In this document: piece after piece, positions 1 to 7,291 of the stretch
How the letters are laid out: every line of letters starts with the position of its first letter
Numbering within the stretch: position 1 is the first letter of the stretch
From: Anaerolineales bacterium
GTDB lineage: Bacteria; Chloroflexota; Anaerolineae; Anaerolineales; Villigracilaceae
Length of the DNA: 20,474 bases
Assembly (NCBI GenBank): GCA_025056515.1
Contig: JANWWB010000068.1
Span: 1-20,474 of the forward strand
Reading direction: 5' to 3'
Made by a program: the position numbers and the translations under genes
Notes under the pieces: model-generated
Seen by the model: only the letters and a program-made list of their open reading frames with translations
What the model was told of the DNA's origin: nothing
The model's database searches: none

Positions 1-1470
1 ATACACTTCCAGCGCCTGCTGGTAGTGGAAAATGGCCTGCTCCAGATTCTCCGCCCGCTCGCCCCGAATGCGGTCGGAATAGGCGTTCGCCAGGTTGTTT
101 TGCGTGGTCGCCCACTGCTCCGGGTAGGCCTGGCGGGTCAAAACTTCCAGCGCCTGCTGGTAGTGGAAAATGGCCTGCTCCAGATTCTCCGCCCGGCTGT
201 CTTGCGGATTTTGTGCTAAGGCATTTGCCAGTTCTCCATGCAGCGCTGCCCATAACAAACTATTTTCCTCACGGCGAGCAAGGGACAGGGCACGTTGACA
301 TAATTCAACCTTGCGCGGCATTTCTGAAAGACGGCGAAGGCCGGCTATTTCTCGCAACAAGGAGCGCAAATCCTCTGGTACGAGGCCTGCTTGCCCGCTC
401 TGAGCATTCTGAACGGCGCGCTCCAGTTTTTCGCGCAAATCCGGGTTCTCTTCCAGGGCGCGCTGCAGGTCTTCCGGGGTACGGATTTCCCCGCCGCGGT
501 GGGCGAGTTCTGCCAGGACGTCGCGCAGTTCCGGGGGGAGTTGGGCAGCCTGCGCGAGTTCGGCAAAAGTCTGCTCCAGACCCTGCTCGCGGCAGCGGCG
601 ATGGATGTGCAGGAACATCTCCAATTGTTGTTTGGCCTGGGGACGTGTTTCGACAGCCAGCAGGCGCTCCAACAAGTTCAGGCCAGCTTCCTGAAAGAGT
701 TCGGGGTGTCGTTCCAGAAAGGCGCGATGTTCTTCCGCCGAGCGTACATTCAACACCGCAAGCAAGGTTTTTCCAAGTTCGTCTGCTTCTTGTAGCAAGC
801 GAATGGACTCGGCAGGCGGATTGGAGGCTTGCACCGCCTGCAAAGTTGCATCGGGTCGCGCCTGCGCCGAGAGAGATTCCAGTTTCTCGCGTAGGTCGGG
901 ATGTTGCCCCAAAGCGCGCCGTAGGTCTTCCAGTGTGCGGATTTCCTCACCGCGATGTACAAGTTCTTCCAGTATTTGGCGCAGTTCCGGGGGGAGTTGG
1001 GCAGCGGCCTGCTCTTGCATTTTCCGCTGTGCCGCCTCCAGCCCTTCGGTCAGCGCCAGGGGCAGCAGGGGGCGCGGAATGACCGGCATTTGCGCCAGCC
1101 ACTCCTCCCGCCAGGCTTCGCCCAGGCTGGCGCGCAGGCGCGTTATCAGGTCGCGGGCGTGTTCCCGGTCTTGTTCGGCGGAGGTCTGTTGGGCGGGAGA
1201 GAAGAGCAGCCGAATTCCCTCACCCCCAACCCCCTTGCCCCCGTCAGGGGGTCCCCCAGGGGGGGAGGGGAGAAAGAGCAGGAGTGGGGCGTTGGCCTGG
1301 GCAATGGGACCGCACTGCGGGCAGGCAAGCTCATGCAGGTTGCCTTGTCTGGCTTTTTCGAGCAGGTCGGGGCGCTCAGCGGCATCTACGATGAGCCAGA
1401 GTTCGGCCTGGAAGGGCCGGTTACAGCGCGGGCAGGTCAGCTGGATGGGTTGGGCGTGTGAGATGGGCAT
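1..1470 (-). CDS. CpXC-domain and TPR-repeat protein, C-terminus off the window edge (partial)
   Basis: The frame is open from the ATG at 1468-1470 to the left edge, giving 490 codons without a stop. A GAGGTG Shine-Dalgarno lies 4 bases before the ATG. Residues about 8-66 match the CpXC domain, with the pairs C13/C16 (CPRC) and C50/C53 (CPQC), probably binding a metal. Residues about 100-400 are predicted mostly helical and contain a duplicated 45-residue module (156-200 and 308-352). From about residue 385 a run of TPR units begins, with the typical RAENLEQAI, YQQALEV and TQNNLANAY motifs. In relatives such TPR arrays are often followed by a CHAT protease-like or other effector domain, but the end of this gene cannot be seen. 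An odd Gly/Pro-rich stretch at residues 67-85 is encoded by a palindromic repeat. A sensor or scaffold role is inferred only. Confidence 0.85.
   Translation of the reverse strand, partial: MPISHAQPIQLTCPRCNRPFQAELWLIVDAAERPDLLEKARQGNLHELACPQCGPIAQANAPLLLFLPSPPGGPPDGGKGVGGEGIRLLFSPAQQTSAEQDREHARDLITRLRASLGEAWREEWLAQMPVIPRPLLPLALTEGLEAAQRKMQEQAAAQLPPELRQILEELVHRGEEIRTLEDLRRALGQHPDLREKLESLSAQARPDATLQAVQASNPPAESIRLLQEADELGKTLLAVLNVRSAEEHRAFLERHPELFQEAGLNLLERLLAVETRPQAKQQLEMFLHIHRRCREQGLEQTFAELAQAAQLPPELRDVLAELAHRGGEIRTPEDLQRALEENPDLREKLERAVQNAQSGQAGLVPEDLRSLLREIAGLRRLSEMPRKVELCQRALSLARREENSLLWAALHGELANALAQNPQDSRAENLEQAIFHYQQALEVLTRQAYPEQWATTQNNLANAYSDRIRGERAENLEQAIFHYQQALEVY
5..195. repeat. Two nucleotide-identical 53-base copies within the TPR-coding region
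   Basis: Bases 5-57 and 143-195 are identical, offset by 138 bases (46 codons). Both encode the RAENLEQAI...YQQALEV part of a TPR unit. Identity at the DNA level, including third codon positions, points to recent duplication or gene conversion between TPR units. More copies may lie beyond the left edge. Confidence 0.85.
415..1005 (-). repeat. Duplicated 45-residue helical module (copies at 871-1005 and 415-549)
   Basis: Residues 156-200 and 308-352 of the CpXC-TPR protein share the pattern AAQLPPELR..L.EL.HRG, then EIRT.EDL.RAL, then PDLREKLE. The first bases of the two copies are nearly identical in DNA. The copies are separated by about 107 residues of other helical sequence containing a HPELFQEAG-type segment. 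Confidence 0.75.
1217..1272. repeat. GC-rich imperfect palindromic element inserted in frame within the CpXC gene
   Basis: C-runs (CCCTCACCCCC, AACCCCC, TGCCCCC) are mirrored by G-runs (AGGGGG, AGGGGGGGAGGGG) around a GTCA centre. The stretch is translated on the minus strand as a low-complexity Gly/Pro/Lys linker (residues 67-85) immediately after the CpXC domain. The sequence style resembles the small dispersed CCCTCACCCCC..GGGGAGGGG palindromes that occur in intergenic regions of Chloroflexota and other genomes. The reading frame is preserved across it. Confidence 0.6.
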
Positions 1471-1585
1471 GGGTCACCTCTGTAGGATAACCGGAGAGCA
1501 GTTGTTCGACAGGAGACAGACAGAAAGGACAAAGGGAATGCTCACATCCCCTCCGACAAGGTTACGGGAGAGCGTTCAAAGATAC

Positions 1586-1620
1586 TAAGATACTATAGCA
1601 TATCTTAAACCCCCGGACAA
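1586..1620 (-). promoter_or_regulatory. Candidate sigma70-like promoter of the CpXC-TPR gene with an overlapping inverted repeat
   Basis: On the minus strand, TTGTCC (1615-1620) and TATAGT (1592-1597) are separated by 17 bases. A perfect 7-base inverted repeat, TAAGATA/TATCTTA (1586-1592 and 1601-1607, 8-base spacer), overlaps the -10 box and could be a repressor site. The promoter lies in the 223-base gap after the giant fusion gene, so the TPR gene may be transcribed separately. No convincing intrinsic terminator was found for the fusion gene. Confidence 0.45.
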
Positions 1621-1693
1621 CACTGTTTGCTCAAAGGCGAACGCTTCTCTTCCCCGGCGCCTGGGGTCAACGCTTAGGAATTGTCTTCGAGAA

Positions 1694-4600
1694 TCATCCG
1701 TTCTCCCCGGCCAGGCGTGCCATGTGGAGCAGGCAAAAGCGCAGCACATCGCGCTGCGAAGGAGAAAGGCCGCTCTCTTCAATTTGCGCCAAGCGTTCGA
1801 CATCGTTCAGGGCACGCAGCACGCGCACCGGCGCCTCCAGGGTTTCGCCCGCCAATGCCGAGAGCCGCCCTAGGGCATCCAGCAGAAAATCACGCATTTC
1901 GTCATCCATGCGCCCAGCGCGCAGAAAGGTGGAGAGCGCCGGGGAAATCCGCACCTCGCCACGACCGAGGCGCGGCGCGCCCGCCCCTCCCAGACCGGCA
2001 AACACATAGAGGGCGGTCGCCAGTTCCATAAAAGTCTCTACACGGCGATAAACCGAATCGCCAAACGCCTCCCAGATGCGGGCGCGCAGGGCGCGTATCT
2101 GCGCCGGCAGGCGCAACAGGCGGGCGACCTCTTCGCGCCATTCAGCCGAGAGATGGCCGGGATGTTCCGCTCCGGCGAGGAAAGCATCCGTCTCCGTGTT
2201 CGCCAGGTTGGCTTGGAGGAGCACAGCCAGGTCGGGACGCAGGGCCGGGAGGAGGGAAGGCAGGAACACCCCGTCACGGAAAAAGTGACCCACATTCACC
2301 CCATGACGGCGCAAGAGTTCCTGCTGAAGGAAGGGCAGATAGACCGGCATGGCGTCGCGGTCCTCGCGCAGCGCCAGAAAGGCGGAATTGCCGGCCGGGA
2401 AAGCCGCTTCGAGGCGGGCGAGGTATTCTCCACTCCAGTCCTGATACAAGCGCAGGGTGTGCAAGATTTCATAAACCGGCAGATGAGGTAAGATGCGCTC
2501 GGTCAGGATGCGTTCGCGCTCCCCTTCCGGAAAGGTCTGCAGGTATCGCTCCAGGGCACGGAACAAACCGGTGGTGAGTTGATTGACACCTAAAATCATC
2601 GTCTGTGCCTGATTATGGGCAATGGCGCGCAAGAGACTCCCCTGCCGGGCAAGGGGAATCATCTCCGCGATGCTGCTCAGAATCTCATAACCTTCTCGGC
2701 TGCGGGCGCGGCGGGAAGTCGGCCGGTCGCGCAATTGTGGCAGCGAGCGCCCTATAAAATAGGAAATGATATGAATCCCGGCCACATCTTCCTCACGACC
2801 GTAGAGGATGTGGCGGAAATCCAAGGTCAGGCGCTCCAGGAAGGCCTCATAGAGCGGGTCGTGCCAACCGATGGTCAGACGTTCCATCTCTTGAAGGCCC
2901 AAGCGACGAGCGGTAAGGCGGCTCTCGGCCATCATCTCGGCAGCGCGTTGCAAGTCCCGACGATGCAAAGTCTGTCGTTCGCGCAGATGGTAGAACAAAC
3001 TGAGCTGTTCTGGCAAAGGCAAGGAACGCAATTGTTCAGAGATATTGCTTTGCAGCGTACGCAGGTCATTGTAGAGGAAAACACCCTGCAACGGCGTGAC
3101 GGCATACTCAGCGCTGCGAGAAGCCGCCGACGAGAGATGACGGCGGAGGAGTCGGCGATTTTCTTCTGAGAGTAAGAAAGCCGGCTGGCCGGATTGGGGG
3201 GCGTAATAGCCGCCCTGACGCTGCATCGCTTCGCCGCTGCCGAGCTTGATGCGCACGGCATCCGCTACTCCGTGGGTCGCCAGCCAGGTGTACACCTCCT
3301 GCTTGGCCTTCAGGTACAGGTAGGCGCCGCGCGGCTGACTGACTTGTTGACTCAGGTCTGAGCCGGCAATGAAGACCTCCCCCAGCATTTCGGCAAAGCG
3401 CTCTTGTGGCGACTGATGCGCCTCCCGACTCTGTACAGCATACTGCCAGACGGCATCCAAATACGCCGGCAGGTTACGCACCGTCTCCTCGTCCTCAAAG
3501 AGAGGGACAAGCCAGAGGGTTGGCAAATCGGCCTGAGGATATTCGCGCTGGGTCTGCAGCTGGCGGGCGCGTAACTTCCGCTCCAGGGTGAGGAAAGCCT
3601 CCGACCGGCTGGCCATGCTGATTTGCACAGCCAAAGCCATCCCAGGGTTGCCGTACGTCCCAGCAATGGCATTCAGCTCGTGCAAGTTGAACACCGTGGT
3701 ATCTATGGCAAACTGGTCACGGGCGACAATCATGCCTTGGTGAATGCGCGGCGTAATCACCGTTCGTTGCAACAGGTCGTGGAAGGTCAGCGCCTCTTCA
3801 AGCAAAGGTTCCAGAGAACGATGCTCACACAAAGTCGGGATGAGAGCATATAACTGCTTGCGCAAACGCTTATTGAGCGCAAAGTACTCATCCAACCGTC
3901 GACGGCGCTCTTGGCGCATCTTCAGCATCGCTTGTTCAGCGCTGTCATTATGTTCCAACAACCGTTCCGCCTCGTCTCGTGCCCGGAAGGCTAACCCTCT
4001 CCCGCGGCGATTGGAGGGGATGACGGTAAGCGGAAGAATGCTGCGATAGCGTTGCTCGAGAGCATGGGTCAAGGAAGTGATCGAATCGAGCAGGCGATTG
4101 AACTCCAGATTACGGGCGGGCAGCTTCCGGATTTCTTCCAACAACCCCGGCTCGATCGGCGCCTGGGGAACTGTCTGATGTAGCCGTTGCAAGATGCGGC
4201 TCATCCGGCGGACGTTTTCCATCACGATTGTCGCGGCCAGAAGATGCCCCTGCCCCGAAGGGCGGCTGCTGCCATCCCAATCGCTCCAGAACGATAGGAA
4301 AGGACGGAACGGTGCATCCCCGAACAAGTCGGCGTAATCTTCACCCTCGGTCAGCCGGGCCATATCGAGCAGAATCTCCTGTCCTTCCTGACGCGAGGTG
4401 ATGCTAACCGTAGCGCCGAGATATTCCATCCAGAGTTGGCGGGCGGCTTTCTCCAAGAGCGACGCAGAGGGGGAAAGATGGGCAAGCAGGGTGTCTTGGA
4501 CTTCTCGCATTGCCAATTCGAAAGAAAGAGAGTACATCTGGGTCGGATGGACGGTGCGATCATGAGTGCGCTCGCGGAATCGTTCGCGGCGTTGTACCAG

Positions 4601-7291
4601 CGAGTCCTTATAGAACTCACGCGCAAGACGAGCTTGTAACCAGCTCGCATCACTGACAGCGCGGCGTTTCAATTCGGTCAACAGCAAAGCGCGCTCCTGC
4701 AAGCGCTCACGGAATCCCCCCAGACGTTGACGGGCGTACTCCTCGAACTCGCGTTCGGGTAGCACGCCTTGGGGCCAGAGATGTCGCCAAGAACGGGCCT
4801 CGGCGCGGCTCAACCTGTGAGCGTGGAGGTAAATTTGTTCCTCGAGATTCTCCCAAGCGCGCCGCAAATCGACCGCAACACTCTCGCTTGCTGGAGGGCG
4901 GAAGATGTGCACGGCGCGGTTATAGCGAATCTCCTCTTCGCTTACCAAACGGTTCATCAGGATGAGCAGGCGGCGCGCCTTGGCAACCAAGGTCTCCCCG
5001 CTATCAGCCCCACCCAGCGTCAGACGGAAGGCAGAGCGCCCTAACTCAAATCCACGCTCAGTGCGGGCAAAGGAGGCCAGCGGGAGCAAACCTACACCGC
5101 GTCGTGCCAGCACGGTTGCCAACCAATCTAGCGAAACGCCCCTCGGCAAGCGCTCAATTTGCAAGAGCGGATACATGCTTCCCTGGGGCGGCAAGATAGA
5201 GATGGCATAAGGATTGCGCTCTGCAGGCAAATTGCGTAGCGCCTCAAGCAATGCCTGAGAGCGTTCCTGAAAGATACGGTTGCGCAGCCGCCAATACCAC
5301 TGCACCGCTTGCGGCCCCGCGCGATAGAACAGGTAAGCAAGCAACAGCGCCAGCTGATTGGGGCGAATGAGAGCGTTCACCATCTCGAAGCGTTCGAGCA
5401 AGGTCGCCTCGGGAATCTCGACTACGGCCAGCCGCGCCCCGGCCAGGCAATCGATCTTGGAAAGTGAATGCACAGTAACCAAGCGCGCCACATGCTCGCG
5501 GCGCAGACGTCCCTGCGCCACCAGCTCTAGCGCGATCTCTTTCAATGTCTTGATATGTGGCAGCGCATCTTGTGGGACAATATTCTGATAAGCCAGATCG
5601 TCCACCACGTAGACGCCGTTCTCCAGACACCATCCCACCAGGCGGCGCAACGCAGTTTCGTCGAACACCCGACCGGTTGCGTTGTGCGGATTACAGAGGA
5701 CAACCGCGCCGCGCTCGGACCAGGTCGGATCCTCCCGAATCAGCGCTTGTACACGAGCCAGGATAGCCTCGGCATCGAGTGTCAGGCCTTCGCCAAGGGG
5801 AACAGCGTGAATCACAGGGAAACATTGCTCATACGACCAGCTCAAATCGGGGATGACGGCCTCGCGCAAGCCGGCATGGAAGCCCAAGATTCCCAAAGCC
5901 GTGCGCGAGGAGCCGCTCACCACGCGACACATCTCAAAACGATAGTAAGGATGATGACGAAGAAACGCCCCCAAGAAGCGCTCCTGAAGCGTTTGCGCCC
6001 AAGATGGCTCGGAAAGATGACGGAGCAACTCGTCAAGCAGGGCAGGGAATCCAAGGTCGGTCCAATCATCCCAAACATCGCCTCGAGCGAGTTCGAGAGA
6101 GCGAGTCCAAGGCCGAGCCAGGCGCGCCTGCCATGCGCTCCAAACCTCATCCAAGGTCTGAGCCATGGCGCTCAGGCGCGCTTCTAGCCGTTCCGCTGCG
6201 CGCTCCACCAAAGATGGCAGGGCGGCCTCACCAACGAGAGACAAGCCCGAAGGTTCAAACACAGGGGGGGGAGCCGGCAAAGGCGAGTCGAGAGACTCTG
6301 GCTGAAGTTTCTCCCTCTCCAACGCAAACGTCAGCAATTCGACTTCAGGGGCAGAGGGCGTGCCTTTCAGGTTGAAATGTACATTCTCGATGACATTCAA
6401 GATATCGGCGTTTCCAACCAGGAAGGTTACCGCGAGGGCGCGTAGGCGTGGTGAGAATACCCCCGGCGTGAGCAGGCGCAATACGCGTTGCTCCAAGCCG
6501 GCCTCGCGCGCCAAGGAGTGATGGTTAGGAGCATCGTTGGCCTCAAGGAAGTAAAGCGGAGAGCGCATGGCAAGCGCGCGCAGGGTGCGGCGCGTCTCCT
6601 CGGGCAGGACATCGCCCAGCAACACAAAGGTCGGAGTCCCCGGAAAGTCGTTTAGAGAACGTTCCACGGCTGAGAGTAGGGCACTCGCTTCTGGAGGAAC
6701 GGCTTCAAAAACAAGATGAGGGATAGAACGCCACGGCTCCGGAATCGGATACCGATAGACCAGAATGTGCGCCGGACGATGATCCAAATGGGTTGAAAGC
6801 GCGAACCACAAGATGCGCAAGGTTTCGGTCACCCCGCCAGAGGCTAGAATAACCTCGCGCCGGCCAGACTGTTCACCGCTATCATAGCGCAGTCCCTCTT
6901 GCTGTTCTTCCATGCACGCTAGAAAAGCGCGCACCAAGGGATGAGGGTTCTGCCGCAAAAAGCCGCCGCGCGGCATGTAGGGCACGCTGCGTTGGACAAC
7001 GCGAACGAGAAACTCCAGAAGGGGACGGTCCTCCTCCTTCCAACCGAGCGCCTCCAGCAAAGCAGAGGGATCGGTTTCGCTCAGGTCTGCACGCTCTGGC
7101 GGGAGGTTAAGAACAATGCGTAGAAAAGCAGATGTCAAGCGGCTATCCTGCAAAGGATGCCCGATATGGAAGTTAATCCGGTCTTCCGGAGGGACAGGCG
7201 CGGCAGCCGTGACCTCGCTGACCTCGGAAACACGCGCCGCTTGGACCGGTTTTAAGCGAAAATAGCGTAACAGGTCAGGCGAAGCGCTCAT
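1694..7291 (-). CDS. Giant fusion: degenerate aminotransferase domain + PLP aminotransferase + PEP carboxylase-like domain (1865 aa)
   Basis: The start ATG at 7291 overlaps the stop of the SPFH gene (ATGA). Residues about 105-325 resemble the large domain of a fold-type I aminotransferase but lack the PLP lysine. Residues about 380-780 are an apparently complete one: NPHNATG (534-540), D565 and Y568 of the DDLAY motif, PLP lysine K612 in HSLSK, and substrate-carboxylate arginine R756 in FRLTLGG. From about 800 to the end the chain follows phosphoenolpyruvate carboxylase landmarks in order: HPT (915-917), a SW..DG-like segment (999-1007), ISMA (1224-1227), PLFE (1263-1266), GSD (1310-1312), a LYKAQ-like segment (1326-1331), RPTSRR (1523-1528), LRAI (1554-1557), and a terminal NG. 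The PEPC glycine loop near 1348-1361 is changed. A bifunctional PEP-to-aspartate enzyme is possible; a regulatory pseudoenzyme is the alternative. Confidence 0.8.
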   Translation of the reverse strand: MSASPDLLRYFRLKPVQAARVSEVSEVTAAAPVPPEDRINFHIGHPLQDSRLTSAFLRIVLNLPPERADLSETDPSALLEALGWKEEDRPLLEFLVRVVQRSVPYMPRGGFLRQNPHPLVRAFLACMEEQQEGLRYDSGEQSGRREVILASGGVTETLRILWFALSTHLDHRPAHILVYRYPIPEPWRSIPHLVFEAVPPEASALLSAVERSLNDFPGTPTFVLLGDVLPEETRRTLRALAMRSPLYFLEANDAPNHHSLAREAGLEQRVLRLLTPGVFSPRLRALAVTFLVGNADILNVIENVHFNLKGTPSAPEVELLTFALEREKLQPESLDSPLPAPPPVFEPSGLSLVGEAALPSLVERAAERLEARLSAMAQTLDEVWSAWQARLARPWTRSLELARGDVWDDWTDLGFPALLDELLRHLSEPSWAQTLQERFLGAFLRHHPYYRFEMCRVVSGSSRTALGILGFHAGLREAVIPDLSWSYEQCFPVIHAVPLGEGLTLDAEAILARVQALIREDPTWSERGAVVLCNPHNATGRVFDETALRRLVGWCLENGVYVVDDLAYQNIVPQDALPHIKTLKEIALELVAQGRLRREHVARLVTVHSLSKIDCLAGARLAVVEIPEATLLERFEMVNALIRPNQLALLLAYLFYRAGPQAVQWYWRLRNRIFQERSQALLEALRNLPAERNPYAISILPPQGSMYPLLQIERLPRGVSLDWLATVLARRGVGLLPLASFARTERGFELGRSAFRLTLGGADSGETLVAKARRLLILMNRLVSEEEIRYNRAVHIFRPPASESVAVDLRRAWENLEEQIYLHAHRLSRAEARSWRHLWPQGVLPEREFEEYARQRLGGFRERLQERALLLTELKRRAVSDASWLQARLAREFYKDSLVQRRERFRERTHDRTVHPTQMYSLSFELAMREVQDTLLAHLSPSASLLEKAARQLWMEYLGATVSITSRQEGQEILLDMARLTEGEDYADLFGDAPFRPFLSFWSDWDGSSRPSGQGHLLAATIVMENVRRMSRILQRLHQTVPQAPIEPGLLEEIRKLPARNLEFNRLLDSITSLTHALEQRYRSILPLTVIPSNRRGRGLAFRARDEAERLLEHNDSAEQAMLKMRQERRRRLDEYFALNKRLRKQLYALIPTLCEHRSLEPLLEEALTFHDLLQRTVITPRIHQGMIVARDQFAIDTTVFNLHELNAIAGTYGNPGMALAVQISMASRSEAFLTLERKLRARQLQTQREYPQADLPTLWLVPLFEDEETVRNLPAYLDAVWQYAVQSREAHQSPQERFAEMLGEVFIAGSDLSQQVSQPRGAYLYLKAKQEVYTWLATHGVADAVRIKLGSGEAMQRQGGYYAPQSGQPAFLLSEENRRLLRRHLSSAASRSAEYAVTPLQGVFLYNDLRTLQSNISEQLRSLPLPEQLSLFYHLRERQTLHRRDLQRAAEMMAESRLTARRLGLQEMERLTIGWHDPLYEAFLERLTLDFRHILYGREEDVAGIHIISYFIGRSLPQLRDRPTSRRARSREGYEILSSIAEMIPLARQGSLLRAIAHNQAQTMILGVNQLTTGLFRALERYLQTFPEGERERILTERILPHLPVYEILHTLRLYQDWSGEYLARLEAAFPAGNSAFLALREDRDAMPVYLPFLQQELLRRHGVNVGHFFRDGVFLPSLLPALRPDLAVLLQANLANTETDAFLAGAEHPGHLSAEWREEVARLLRLPAQIRALRARIWEAFGDSVYRRVETFMELATALYVFAGLGGAGAPRLGRGEVRISPALSTFLRAGRMDDEMRDFLLDALGRLSALAGETLEAPVRVLRALNDVERLAQIEESGLSPSQRDVLRFCLLHMARLAGENG

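Noticed and set aside
213..1082. Long plus-strand open frame (289 codons) opposite the CpXC-TPR gene
   Set aside because: Its translation is Arg/Pro/Gly-rich with no recognisable domain, and it is antisense to a clearly coding frame with GC-rich third positions.
1640..1675. CCCCGGCGCCTGGGG hairpin as terminator of the fusion gene
   Set aside because: The stem is short and imperfect and no T-run follows on the minus strand.
2615..3169. Plus-strand open frame (184 codons) opposite the fusion gene
   Set aside because: No ribosome site or domain; it overlaps the conserved PEPC-like region on the other strand.
5555..6187. Plus-strand open frame (210 codons) opposite the aminotransferase domain
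   Set aside because: Composition typical of an antisense shadow; the minus-strand frame holds the catalytic motifs.
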